DNA of 64,000 nt from Clostridiaceae bacterium OM02-2AC. GTDB taxonomy: Bacteria > Bacillota_I > Bacilli_A > Erysipelotrichales > Erysipelotrichaceae. The number at the start of each line of letters is the position of its first letter. The first letter of the stretch is position 1. Shown in pieces: positions 16,630 through 25,629 of the stretch. Under the pieces are notes generated by a model. The model ran no database searches and was not told where the DNA came from. It saw only the letters and a list, made by a program, of their open reading frames with translations. The translations under genes were made by a program, and so were the position numbers. The stretch is from assembly GCA_003481775.1 (NCBI GenBank), contig QULU01000017.1, positions 24,350 through 88,349 on the forward strand, written 5' to 3'.

Positions 16630-17175
16630 ACTGTCGCTTAACAGATAGGGCACCATCACGACAGCGAAAGCCATTTCCTGATGTTTTGATGCCATCAGCT
16701 TACGCAGCCAGATAGATGAGGAGCAGTCTCAGTGAGGGGTGTTTCATCACTCCATACGTTGGCGTTTTATGCACTTTGAACCATTTGCAGCAACGCAATG
16801 AGAATGGCGGAAATGGATAGGCTTGCTTTGTTCTGATGGGAAGCAGCAAAGGGCAATCGCTTCTGTGCATTGTGTATGATCGAAGAAGACATATAGCATA
16901 AAAGCAAAAAGGGGCAAATTCATCGCTGATAAAGCGATAGAATTGCTCCTTTTTATATGTTTTGATTGTTGAAAGCGTATCCGGGACTGTCTGAATGAAG
17001 GCTTGTTTTTATACTATCTGTCAGCTCGCAGAAAGAAATGCTATGCGTTCCTCTCGAAAAGTATCAGATATCTGTATGCCGTGATACAGAGCAATCCCGA
17101 ATTCCTTTCTTATTGTTTTGTTCTCTATGAAATACTTCGTAAGAATTGCAGTGAGGATGTCTGCGTACAGGCCAC
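16630..17175. other. Intergenic region with bidirectional terminator
   Basis: The 546-nt gap between convergent genes contains one clear structure, the hairpin at 16906-16955, and no supported coding frame. A 100-codon plus frame at 17003 runs antisense into the next gene and has no ribosome binding site. Confidence 0.4.
16906..16955. terminator. Bidirectional terminator
   Basis: A long interrupted stem pairs AAAAAGGGGCAAATTC with GAATTGCTCCTTTTT, with an inner ATCGC/GCGAT helix. A-rich and T-rich flanks allow it to act in both directions, between the AraC gene and the convergent pRiA4b-like gene. Confidence 0.7.
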
Positions 17176-18855
17176 TCAGGCATCAAAGTGCTTTTTTGCC
17201 TTACGTATCGGAAGCGGACTGTCATGCTCACTGTCCAATCCGTATTTATCCATATACTGTTCAATCATCTGGCTAAAGCCCTCCAGCTGCTGCTCATCGA
17301 GCTGATCGAGAAACTGATAAAACTCCTCCTCACTCATCCCTGCCAGCGTATTCAGCATTTCAAAGTCATGATGCAGATCCTCCTCCATAATGAGCTTCTG
17401 TGCTTCACTCATAAAGTCTTCAATCCGCAGCTTTATTGATAAATCCTCGCAAAGTCCGCTGAGCATCTGTGCCATATTATCATTATTCACGATGATTGTA
17501 TTGATCCTACCAAACTCTTCCATAAATCCGCATATTAAGGATACGACGCTTTCATTCATTTCCTCAAATCCGCGATAGCTCTCATCATCCAGCGGTATTT
17601 TCAGCTGATAATCCTCATTTTCAAGAGCCAGGTACAGGGGCAGGCGAATAGCTGTTACATTATCTAATAAATCTGCGATCAGATCAACACGCAGCTCCTT
17701 GATCGTTTTTTTCTTCTTTTTCAGTTTAGCAGCCTGATCCTGTCGCAGATGCAGCGTGATACTGTCATTGATCATGCGGATTTCCGGATAACTGATATCC
17801 AGTGTGCCATCCTTTTTCCATGTTCCTGCCAGCATGTGCCCCTCATCATAATCCGGTAAATTGCGATGACCGCAGGTCTGCAGGATATCCAGAAAATCGT
17901 GAAGGTCATTCGCAATAGCATAGGCAGCCTCATCATCCGGATCCATAGGTAGATAGCCGGTCTGCATGATTTTGACAATACAGGTACCATCCTCACTTAC
18001 CCAGCCATCTCCCTTTTGAAAGCCCTGATCCAGACAGATGATGCTCACACCGTTGGCATACAGATTATAGCCGGGCAGCTCTGGGGTACTCTCCACACCG
18101 CGCATATAGTCTGTCTCATTCTCGTACAGCTGCATATTATAGCCTTCCTCATACTGTGCGACTACAAGTACCTTTTTTGTATCCTGATCATCTGCTGTTA
18201 TCAGACTCATACCGGGAAGCTCCATCTTATCCAGCTGGTCGATAAAGCTGGCAAGAGCTTCATTGAGAACCATTCCGGCCTCCTGACTCAATGTGAAATA
18301 CATATCCTCCTGAGAAATAGAAGAAAGACTCTCCTTTACCATCTCCTCATCAAAGGGGATATGCTGCATTTCCAGCCAGTCCTTCATTTTTTCATGATCT
18401 TCATTTGTTTCATCCGCTGCAATCGCAACGATTTCCTGATAGCCGTACACATTCCCGGCATCCTCCGCAAGATTATCCTGCTTCCATTTCAGAAGCTTGA
18501 TCTGGGACTGTGCTTCCTCGCTTTCCTTTTCCACCAGAATGATATGCTCCCAGTTATCCCCATAATCATAGGTATATAGAAGCTTCATCTTTTCCTTCAG
18601 ATAGGTATGCAGCGGTGTATCCATATCCTTAAAAACCGTATCCCTTTCAAACCGAAAGGGTTCTCCGTCATCGCACAGAATCTTGACATGCTCTTTGGCA
18701 ATTTCAAAATCATATAAATGATAATCCATCCATCCAAATACATATTGGATAGCCTCATGCAGGTTTCTGAATGTCATATCTGCCGGAATCCAGATACGGC
18801 GCCACACGGGAGGCGACGTACCCTTCAGGGTGATTTTCAGCTGATAGCCTTTCAT
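17176..18855 (-). CDS. Plasmid pRiA4b ORF-3-like protein with long C-terminal extension
   Basis: The 559-residue protein begins with a pRiA4b ORF-3-type domain (about residues 1-190): QLKITLKGTSPPVWRRIWIP, FRNLHEAIQYVFGWMDYHLYDF and YTYDYGDNWEH. That domain is widespread and uncharacterised. The remaining 370 residues are acidic and of no recognised family; they include LNEALASFIDQLDKMELPG and a C-terminal glutamate-rich tail ending in a basic patch (RKAKKHF). It is cytosolic with no membrane segment, is flanked by terminators and intergenic DNA, and has no obvious operon partner. Confidence 0.8.
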   Translation of the reverse strand: MKGYQLKITLKGTSPPVWRRIWIPADMTFRNLHEAIQYVFGWMDYHLYDFEIAKEHVKILCDDGEPFRFERDTVFKDMDTPLHTYLKEKMKLLYTYDYGDNWEHIILVEKESEEAQSQIKLLKWKQDNLAEDAGNVYGYQEIVAIAADETNEDHEKMKDWLEMQHIPFDEEMVKESLSSISQEDMYFTLSQEAGMVLNEALASFIDQLDKMELPGMSLITADDQDTKKVLVVAQYEEGYNMQLYENETDYMRGVESTPELPGYNLYANGVSIICLDQGFQKGDGWVSEDGTCIVKIMQTGYLPMDPDDEAAYAIANDLHDFLDILQTCGHRNLPDYDEGHMLAGTWKKDGTLDISYPEIRMINDSITLHLRQDQAAKLKKKKKTIKELRVDLIADLLDNVTAIRLPLYLALENEDYQLKIPLDDESYRGFEEMNESVVSLICGFMEEFGRINTIIVNNDNMAQMLSGLCEDLSIKLRIEDFMSEAQKLIMEEDLHHDFEMLNTLAGMSEEEFYQFLDQLDEQQLEGFSQMIEQYMDKYGLDSEHDSPLPIRKAKKHFDA

Positions 18856-18987
18856 ACTATACCACCTTCCTTTGAATTCATTGTATCATGTTTTTTATGG
18901 GTTTTATGCAATTTGCGCACTTTTTTACATATGGTGATGAAAAAATATACAGGATATACATAGGAAGTCCAAAGGGAACATATTTCC

Positions 18988-19244
18988 TGTAAAATCAGGT
19001 CCTGCGCTCAATGAAGCTGCCGGATTTTCCACACATGTAAAAGGGAGGACCACGGCGTCAGTGCGGAAAATCCAGGCAGTAGGTCATGACCTGTATATAG
19101 TATAAAGAAAGCAGAAGAGACAAGCAACTGCGCATATTTGTCCCCCTCTATTATGAACAGGGAGCCTACTTGCCATACCGTGTTTAAAAGCGGTACAACG
19201 AACAGGGCGTAGGCAGATAGTGTAAAGCTGCAAGTGATTTTATA
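18988..19244 (+). ncRNA. Candidate structured non-coding RNA
   Basis: This gene-free region has nested complementarity. A 10-bp closing helix is possible between TGTAAAATCA (18988-18997) and TGATTTTATA (about 19235-19244). Inside, CAGGTC (18996-19001) faces GACCTG (19088-19093), and CTGCC plus GGATTTTCC (19017-19030) faces GGAAAATCC plus GGCAG (19065-19079). A second hairpin pairs GCCTAC with GTAGGC and TACCG with CGGTA (19164-19214). The strand is uncertain. It matches no RNA I can name: SRP, tmRNA and RNase P signatures are absent. Outer and inner helices share two bases, so they may be alternatives. Confidence 0.4.
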
Positions 19245-19292
19245 CGCAGCTATCGTGCAGAAAGCACGCAGAAAACAGGATGGGGATTATCG

Positions 19293-19322
19293 TTTACGAA
19301 AAGCTGTATCTTATAGTATAAT
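19293..19322 (+). promoter_or_regulatory. Candidate promoter for the deoxyribosyltransferase-like gene
   Basis: TTTACG at 19293 is followed after 18 nt by a perfect TATAAT at 19317-19322, about 30 nt before the start codon at 19352. Confidence 0.4.
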
Positions 19323-19351
19323 GCACTTTGGAAAGAGAAGGAGTGATACGT

Positions 19352-19804
19352 ATGTGGAAGGTTTATGTAGCAGGATCGCTGTTTAATGAGGCAGAGGTTG
19401 CCCAGCGAAAAATGGAGGGTGTTATTTTACGAAGGGAATTTCCACAGCTGGATATTTTTAATCCGATTGACCAGCCGTTTAATGAGGATAAACAATCCCT
19501 GCCGACACCGGAAATGATTTATGAGGGAGACACACAGGCTGTTGAGGCGTGTGATATATTCATAGCGGATTTGACCAATGAGGATGCCGGTGTCATGGTG
19601 GAGCTTGGTATCGCAATCAAATCGGATACGAACATCATTATCGGTATCAACAGTGATATCCGTTTGCAGTCTGCCAATCGCTATGATGTGCCGACGATGG
19701 GGATGAATCATTATGTTCTGGGGGCAATCCTGAAGCACGGGTATTTTGTACACAGCTTTGCAGAGGCTGTGGAAAAGCTGAAAGAGCTTTTAAAGGAAGC
19801 GTAA
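19352..19804 (+). CDS. Nucleoside 2-deoxyribosyltransferase family protein
   Basis: The 150-residue cytosolic protein belongs to the nucleoside 2-deoxyribosyltransferase-like family, which exchanges bases on deoxynucleosides or hydrolyses deoxynucleotides. It begins with VYVAGSLFNEAEV and has the family's acidic core CDIFIADLTNEDAGVMVELGIA near residue 75. A late NHYVLGAI follows. ATG 19352 is chosen because AGAAGGAG lies about 8 nt upstream; an upstream TTG at 19328 overlaps that site. It stands alone between intergenic regions. Confidence 0.85.
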   Translation: MWKVYVAGSLFNEAEVAQRKMEGVILRREFPQLDIFNPIDQPFNEDKQSLPTPEMIYEGDTQAVEACDIFIADLTNEDAGVMVELGIAIKSDTNIIIGINSDIRLQSANRYDVPTMGMNHYVLGAILKHGYFVHSFAEAVEKLKELLKEA

Positions 19805-20021
19805 ATAAGAACAGAGGCTATATGTAAAAAAAGGGAATCTCCTTCCATTGCCGGATAAGGGCAGGATTGCGATTTCCTTTTCTTTTCGCTGTACAGCTGT
19901 TGATATTTTCTACATGCATTGCTTTATGCAGAATAACGCTTTGCAGGCTTTCTCAGATACCTGTTTCCTGCATGCACTATCTTGAGGGGGCATCGTTCTG
20001 CATGTTAGGGGATGCAGCTGG

Positions 20022-21755
20022 TTACAATTCCTCTCGTATAAACAGGCGATCCTGTGGAAAGGACTGTTCCTGAAGCTGCTTTACCATCATGCAGGTTTCC
20101 AGCTTACTGCGTCCCTCCACCTGTGCTTCTGTATCCAGATCGACATAAACTGTTCTTTCTTCCTGGGCAAAATGCTGTAGCATATGCTGCAGACTCTCCG
20201 CATCCGCATAGATACACTCACGGATATGAAGCTCCTCTGCCGTTTCCTCCTGTACGATATAACCCTTTGGCTGCTCATTTTCCATATAGATCCTGACCTT
20301 CTGCTTCCAGATTGCGGCATTGGGAAGAAACTGATTCTTATAGTATGCCAGATCGCGACGGCGCCACCCGTTTTTATGTTCACAGAACTGTAGATACAGG
20401 GACACAAGAGCCTGTGCATCCTCTGCCTGTTTCCATGTGCCGCAAACTGTAACGTCATTCTGCTTTTTCAGCTTCCAGCGAACACGGTGGTACTGCTCGA
20501 TAAATCCAAAGCTCTTATACAAATCCCAGTTATAAGCTTGTAACAGCACAAACGGAGCGCTCCTTTGTACTGCCTTTAAAGCATGCCGCAGCAGCATGCC
20601 CATATAGCCGCAGCCCTCATACTCCGGATTGGTGGCGACTCCTACAACAAATGGTACAAGCACATCCTTTCCCTCCAGTACGATTGTCATGGGACGAAGC
20701 TGCAGCATACAGATCAGCTCCTCCTCACTTACCAGAAGAAGGCAGTCCTCTTCCCGATACAGGCGTTCAAAATAAAACTGCGTACTTTCTGTTGTTTCCT
20801 CCTGAAACTGCTGTTCCCATAAGGAGCGGATTTTCTTTGTCCAGGAAGCATCAGCCTGCTGGATACGCAATGTCTGGCGTGCACTTCCGAATTTCTGGAT
20901 TTTACACACCGGCTGCATATCTGTCTTCGCCTTGCGCAGCTTAGGCAGTCCCATGTCATCCTCGCGGTTGACATATACGATGTCCTCCTCCAGTGTTTCC
21001 AGATACAGCTTTAGAATTGCGATGTACAAGCCGCGAATTTCACGATTCGCTTTTTCCACATGAATCTGAATCATATCCTTCGACAGACGGGATGCGATGT
21101 TAAATGCTTCCAGCCTGCCGTCAATATAGATACAACCACCCTCGATAGGCAGCTCATGCAAATGCTCCAGCAACAGATGAATTCCGGTATCCTCTGCGGA
21201 TATGCTGTCATCTGCGTCCTTGAAGGATTGCCAGTAACGCAGGAAGGCATAGACATCCTCCCGGGTGCTTTCATCAAGCTCACAGTATACAAAGCGTCCT
21301 TCATACTGCTTTAAAAAGGCATGAAAATGATTTCTGCGCTTTTGCATCTTCTTGCCGGATAAGGTTTCCTGCTGCTTGCGGTCATATACATAGTCTCTTG
21401 CGTCATAGCAGTCCCATACTAGAAATTCCATCGGATAGGTATCCATCAGCCAGTTTTTAAATTCCTTGGTCATAGAGTGAATTTCAAAGGCAATCCCGTG
21501 CTTTTGAGAATACATACGGATTGCATCGACAGCCTCTAATCGATGGTCCCTTGTGCAGTACGGCATCAGCCATACCGGTTCACGCTGAGGCATACAGGTG
21601 TAAGCGATGGCATAATTGGGATGGGTTTCAAAATGGACTTCATACATGCTGGTCCACATCAGCATGGTCATCGTATTGGAATTGTATTCATGATAATCGG
21701 CAAGTGCGATATACGGCTGCAGCTCCTGCCAGTTTTCCAGTGTTAGTTTTTTCAT
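20022..21755 (-). CDS. DUF2156 domain fused to GNAT acetyltransferase
   Basis: The 577-residue protein joins two acyltransferase-like halves. Residues 1-290 match the DUF2156 / phosphatidylglycerol lysyltransferase C-terminal type (LADYHEYNSNTMTMLMW, SGKKMQKRRNHFHAFLKQY, EAFNIASRLSKDMIQIHVEKA). Residues 300-577 are a GNAT domain with an Eis-like look (VPFVVGVATNPEYEGCGYMGMLLRHAL, LYKSFGFIEQYHRVRWK). No membrane helices are present, so it is not a full MprF. Start 21755 follows GCGAGG; the frame extends upstream to 21881 without a ribosome binding site. The substrate is unknown; aminoacyl or acetyl transfer is likely. Confidence 0.82.
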   Translation of the reverse strand: MKKLTLENWQELQPYIALADYHEYNSNTMTMLMWTSMYEVHFETHPNYAIAYTCMPQREPVWLMPYCTRDHRLEAVDAIRMYSQKHGIAFEIHSMTKEFKNWLMDTYPMEFLVWDCYDARDYVYDRKQQETLSGKKMQKRRNHFHAFLKQYEGRFVYCELDESTREDVYAFLRYWQSFKDADDSISAEDTGIHLLLEHLHELPIEGGCIYIDGRLEAFNIASRLSKDMIQIHVEKANREIRGLYIAILKLYLETLEEDIVYVNREDDMGLPKLRKAKTDMQPVCKIQKFGSARQTLRIQQADASWTKKIRSLWEQQFQEETTESTQFYFERLYREEDCLLLVSEEELICMLQLRPMTIVLEGKDVLVPFVVGVATNPEYEGCGYMGMLLRHALKAVQRSAPFVLLQAYNWDLYKSFGFIEQYHRVRWKLKKQNDVTVCGTWKQAEDAQALVSLYLQFCEHKNGWRRRDLAYYKNQFLPNAAIWKQKVRIYMENEQPKGYIVQEETAEELHIRECIYADAESLQHMLQHFAQEERTVYVDLDTEAQVEGRSKLETCMMVKQLQEQSFPQDRLFIREEL

Positions 21756-22273
21756 AGAACCTCGCTTTTCCTGTACATTATAGGACCAGAACACCAAATT
21801 TTCAAGATGTTTGCACAAGGAATGTTTACCTGTCTGTTCTTCGTCGGTAACGCTGCATGGCATGGATTCGGAAGAATCCATCTTCTCTTATGTTGAAGCG
21901 AATTTCTCAGGATATGCATGCAGATGTGTTTTATATCTGATAAATGTGACTTCTGCGTGATAAACTGTTCAAGATTTGTTCAAGAAAGGGCGTGCTGTAT
22001 CGCTATTATCCCTCTGAGATATTATGATATATATAGAATAATTCCAGGTGGAATTTCTACCTGTAAGCATTCATGGATACTGTGGTGATGCAGCCTTCAT
22101 GGTTGAACAGAGAGGAGGAAGCCTTATGAGAATCTGTTTGAAAAGAATGGTAAGCGGCGTTTTGGCCATCGATAAGGAAGCGCGTTAAGCAGATGCAGTG
22201 TCATACAACGCTTTACGCTTATTACAAAAGGAATACGAGGAGACAGTGAAAAGCTGTCGGAAGGGACAAGTAT
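21756..22273. other. Divergent intergenic region upstream of surface protein gene
   Basis: This 518-nt region probably holds divergent promoters. A 20-codon frame at 22126-22188 (MRICLKRMVSGVLAIDKEAR) follows a strong AGAGGAGGAAG site, and a third short frame overlaps it downstream. It may be a leader peptide for the surface-protein gene or a gene remnant. Nothing else is recognised. Confidence 0.35.
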
Positions 22274-23731
22274 ATGAAAAGAAAAATGTTAGAAAAAACA
22301 GGGGCATCCTGTATGGCGCTGGCTATGGTGTTTATGCTGTACGGTGGTGTGCGCATCCATGCAGTGGAAGAACCAGTGGAAACACCGCAAACAGCGCAGG
22401 ACACAGCACAGGATAAAGCGGCTCCTGCGGCATCTTTGGACACAGCAGAGTTGAAAAATGCGGAAGCCTCCTTAGAAACCGCAGCGGATGGCTCGCTTAC
22501 CCTTGTTGTCAAGGCGAAGGACGGTTATTACTTTGCGGACAGTCCGCTTGCCAGTGCTGATAATTCTTATGTGTCTGTATTAAGGAAAAGTGATAGTACC
22601 GCTATGGTTTGCTATTACAAGGTCTCTGTATTCGGCAGCACACCGCCTGCTTCTTACACAATCAAAATAAGGGGAGCAGCAGCCGTCCTGACTTCTTCTA
22701 AATTGATTCTGAACAGGGATAACTTGGTAAATGCAAGCATTACGGCAGAAAAGGAAGAGGGAATAACACCACTGGATCATGTAATTCTCACGGTGGAGGC
22801 TGAGGATAAGAAAGCATTTAAAACAGAGCCGTATGCGATTGTTAATGGTGAAAAACGCAACATGCGGATGTTTGGTGATGAAAATACGATGTATACACTG
22901 AGTCTTATGAATATCCATAAAGATACGACAATCGAGCTGTATGGTACAGCGGTTTCTACTGAGGAAAAGGCAACGCTGGACAATATGAATGTTACCGGCT
23001 ATGTGAATGAAAAAATCGCAAGCTACGGCACGATTACATTGGAAAATGCAGCCTTTCATAAGCTTGCCAAAGGCACGGATATCTCTTCCTGGTTCTTTCC
23101 TTTACCAAAAGGAATGCAGGTTACAACGGTTTATGATGTTGCGGAAGGCAGCAGTAGCATGCAAATAGAATTTAGTGGAACACCGTTAGAAACGTCCAAT
23201 GAAGCTATGGGTATTATCATTGAGGGACAATATACGACAGGTCGTGAAATACTGAAGGTTGATACTTCAGGCAGTAAGTGGGCAATCCATAGGAGAACAG
23301 CAGCAAACCCTGTTATCGAAAAAGGAAACCAAACCTATGAAAAAGGAAGCAACAAGCCTCTTGAACTGATTTGCTCCGGAGAGCTGAGAGAGCTTTATGG
23401 TATTTTCATCAACGGGAGCGCAATCAGCGCTGACTCCTATACGCTGACATCCGGAAGTACGGTATTGACTCTGAAGCCGGAGTATCTGGAAACATTGAAA
23501 AAGGGAAGCTACACGGTTCGTTTTACCTATGATGATGGAAATTATGCAGAAACAAAGGTTACCATAGCTGATAAAGCTGATAAGAAGCTGGAAGCATCCA
23601 CGCTGACTAATCAGGAAGGAGCGCCGAATACCGCGGATGCGACTTCTACAGGTCTGCTACTGATTGCGTTATTGACATCCGGTGCAGGCATGGCGGCAGT
23701 AACCGCAAAAAGAAAAAGAGCACGTCAGTAA
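22274..23731 (+). CDS. Sortase-anchored cell-surface protein
   Basis: The 485-residue protein has an N-terminal signal peptide (positive MKRKMLEK, then SCMALAMVFMLYGGV, with likely cleavage after HAVEE-proximal alanine). A long beta-rich extracellular region of unknown fold follows. The C-terminus is a sorting signal: APNTAD near residue 448, hydrophobic helix LLLIALLTSGAGMAAV, then basic AKRKRARQ. The PNTAD-type motif implies covalent attachment to peptidoglycan by a non-canonical class of sortase, which is not in the window. Ligand or adhesive role is not known. Confidence 0.85.
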   Translation: MKRKMLEKTGASCMALAMVFMLYGGVRIHAVEEPVETPQTAQDTAQDKAAPAASLDTAELKNAEASLETAADGSLTLVVKAKDGYYFADSPLASADNSYVSVLRKSDSTAMVCYYKVSVFGSTPPASYTIKIRGAAAVLTSSKLILNRDNLVNASITAEKEEGITPLDHVILTVEAEDKKAFKTEPYAIVNGEKRNMRMFGDENTMYTLSLMNIHKDTTIELYGTAVSTEEKATLDNMNVTGYVNEKIASYGTITLENAAFHKLAKGTDISSWFFPLPKGMQVTTVYDVAEGSSSMQIEFSGTPLETSNEAMGIIIEGQYTTGREILKVDTSGSKWAIHRRTAANPVIEKGNQTYEKGSNKPLELICSGELRELYGIFINGSAISADSYTLTSGSTVLTLKPEYLETLKKGSYTVRFTYDDGNYAETKVTIADKADKKLEASTLTNQEGAPNTADATSTGLLLIALLTSGAGMAAVTAKRKRARQ

Positions 23732-23793
23732 GTCAGAGACGTATTCAAAATGAACTATGTAAAAATATGCTTTAGAGTATAGACATCATATTT

Positions 23794-23831
23794 AAAAAAG
23801 CTGAATTCCAAAATACGGACTCAGCTTTTTC
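23794..23831. terminator. Bidirectional terminator
   Basis: AAAAAAGCTGA and TCAGCTTTTTT arms with an unpaired loop of about 17 nt separate the convergent surface-protein and Rpn genes. T-runs exist on both strands. Confidence 0.7.
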
Positions 23832-23841
23832 TTATGAACAT

Positions 23842-24816
23842 TTATTCTGGCTTTGTATTCTTCAGCCTGTCTTTTAACGCATCATACGTATCGCATTCCA
23901 GCAGATCGACAACCGCATCTTCAATCTGCTCATCCGACAACGTCTCCGCCCAAGTATCGTCAATTTCGTATTTATGGATGATCAGTGTTTGTAATACTGC
24001 CCTTTTTCCTTTTTCGAGACCTTTTTCGATCCCTTCTTCGATGCCTTCTTTAATGCCCTTCTCAAGTCCCAGCCGTTCAGCTTCTGCTGTCTGCTCTCTC
24101 AAATTGGCCTGTACTGCACGTTGTGCAAACTCCACCGATTCCGCCCAACTGAATAACGCTCCGTCCTCTTGCATTTCATTGTATTTTTCCACTGCCACAT
24201 TCACCATCCTTCTCTTCATGTTTAGTATAGCATCATCCGGATTATATGCAAGTACATAGCAGAAGGTTTCAAACTCCGTCAGATTTTCCACACCTCCGAC
24301 CTCCTTTACACGCTGTTTGATCATCGGTAAAAACACGATGGCACGATGCAGTGTACCGTTGGGCTCTTCCCGATTGTCCTCATCCTTTACCGTGTAGTGA
24401 CGGATCATGCGTCCTGTATCCTTTGGCATTGCAAACATGAAAATAATCTGATAAAACGGCTTCAGCTTTGTGTAATCATCCCCCTGCTTCAGCTGTCTGC
24501 CGACCAGACGGTAGCCATACTGCTGAAAACGCAGCTGTTCCTCCTTCGTATACCCGGATACCTGCATTTCCAAATCATAGAGGTGACCTGCTTCATCCTC
24601 CAATACAACATCCAGAACTGCCCGTTTTCCGAAAAAGACTTCCGGCAGCAGCTCCGGATTCAGCACCTGTGTTCTTTGAACCTTCAATCCGTAAATTTCT
24701 TCGATAATCCTGCTTCTCAGCATTTTTGAGCCTGCATCCTCTCCAATCAACATGTACTTGAAAAAAACATCATTGTGAAAGGGAATCGGGAAATCCCTTT
24801 TCTTCTCTTTTTCCAT
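23842..24816 (-). CDS. Rpn family PD-(D/E)XK nuclease / recombination-promoting protein
   Basis: The 324-residue protein belongs to the PD-(D/E)XK nuclease family formerly called putative transposases (Rpn type, DNA endonucleases that promote RecA-independent recombination). The N-terminus has FPIPFHNDVFFKYML, and the catalytic region contains RAVLDVVLEDEAGHLYDLEMQ near residue 75, giving the D and ExQ residues. The C-terminus holds degenerate repeats of KGIKEGIEEGIEKGLEKG, typical of these proteins. AAAGGAGG precedes ATG 24816. Copies are usually multiple per genome; no terminal inverted repeats were found here. Confidence 0.85.
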   Translation of the reverse strand: MEKEKKRDFPIPFHNDVFFKYMLIGEDAGSKMLRSRIIEEIYGLKVQRTQVLNPELLPEVFFGKRAVLDVVLEDEAGHLYDLEMQVSGYTKEEQLRFQQYGYRLVGRQLKQGDDYTKLKPFYQIIFMFAMPKDTGRMIRHYTVKDEDNREEPNGTLHRAIVFLPMIKQRVKEVGGVENLTEFETFCYVLAYNPDDAILNMKRRMVNVAVEKYNEMQEDGALFSWAESVEFAQRAVQANLREQTAEAERLGLEKGIKEGIEEGIEKGLEKGKRAVLQTLIIHKYEIDDTWAETLSDEQIEDAVVDLLECDTYDALKDRLKNTKPE

Positions 24817-25118
24817 ATGTAGTAGCCTCCTTTTTTTCTTATACACTCTTATATACGTATGGAAAGGGCAAAACTCCTAAATTATGCATACTTTTCTTAT
24901 TCTCTTTTCCTTTATTGTAAAGATTATCCATAGGATAAAAGGAAGAAATACTACCTGTCAGTGTCAACGTTCAGCAAGATTAGCTTTGGAAAAGCAATGC
25001 CTTCACCGCGTCGCTTCATCCACGGGATGCACAGAAAAACAAGTGGGAATGTATCCATAAACACATAAAAAAACATCTGCAGAAATCCGCAGATGCTTGC
25101 TGAAATTCAAACAGCTTT
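24817..25118. other. Short intergenic region with VOC terminator
   Basis: Apart from a minus-strand terminator at 25067-25096, nothing is recognised. The Rpn promoter must lie in its first part. Confidence 0.3.
25067..25096 (-). terminator. Terminator of VOC gene
   Basis: CATCTGC and GCAGATG form a 7-bp stem with an 8-nt loop. On the minus strand it is followed by seven T residues, just after the VOC gene end. Confidence 0.75.
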
Positions 25119-25484
25119 TTATGCCGGAACAACCTCGAGCCAGTAGTCATCCGGATCATGGATAAAATAAATGCCCATCTCTTTATTCTCAAAGCAGATA
25201 CAGCCCATATCCTCATGAAGCCGGTGTGCTGCTTCAAAATCGTCTGTTGCAAATGCAATATGACTTTCATTCTCCCCCAGCTCATAGGGCTGCGGATGAT
25301 CCTTCAGCCAAGTCAGCTCAATCTGAAAGCTGCCGGTGTCATCCTGCAAATAACAGAGCGTGAAGCTTCCATCCTCTGCCTCCAGCTTTCTGGCAACCTG
25401 CAGACCCAGCGCCTGCTTGTAAAAAGCGATGCTTCTGTTTAAATCCGTTACATTGATATTACAGTGTACAATGCGAAATGCCAT
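25119..25484 (-). CDS. VOC family protein (lactoylglutathione lyase-like)
   Basis: The 121-residue protein is a single vicinal-oxygen-chelate domain with beta-alpha-beta-beta-beta halves: MAFRIVHCNINVTDLNRSIAFYKQ at the start and CICFENKEMGIYFIHDPDDYWLEVV at the end. Candidate metal ligands are His7, Glu near LELTWL, His in ESHIAF and the final Glu in WLEVV. It is glyoxalase I-like, but VOC proteins have many activities, so methylglyoxal detoxification is only a possibility. GGAGGT lies upstream of the start. Confidence 0.85.
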   Translation of the reverse strand: MAFRIVHCNINVTDLNRSIAFYKQALGLQVARKLEAEDGSFTLCYLQDDTGSFQIELTWLKDHPQPYELGENESHIAFATDDFEAAHRLHEDMGCICFENKEMGIYFIHDPDDYWLEVVPA

Positions 25485-25589
25485 ATTTCCACCTCCGTTT
25501 ACTCCTGTATTATACCGTGTCCCACCAAGGATGAACAGGAAACTGCAAAAAAATGTACCTGTAGCCTATGATTTTTTTCGGTAATATAC

Positions 25590-25619
25590 AAAAAGGTATC
25601 CGATTTGCACCGGATACCT
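25590..25619 (-). terminator. Terminator of penicillin-binding protein gene
   Basis: On the minus strand GGTATCCG and CGGATACC form an 8-bp stem with an 8-nt loop followed by TTTTTG, directly after the penicillin-binding protein gene. Confidence 0.8.
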
Positions 25620-25629
25620 CGTATGCTCT

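Noticed and set aside
18961..19250. SRP RNA, tmRNA or RNase P RNA
   Set aside because: The SRP domain IV sequence, the tmRNA ends and the conserved RNase P core were looked for and not found, so only a generic structured-RNA candidate is reported.
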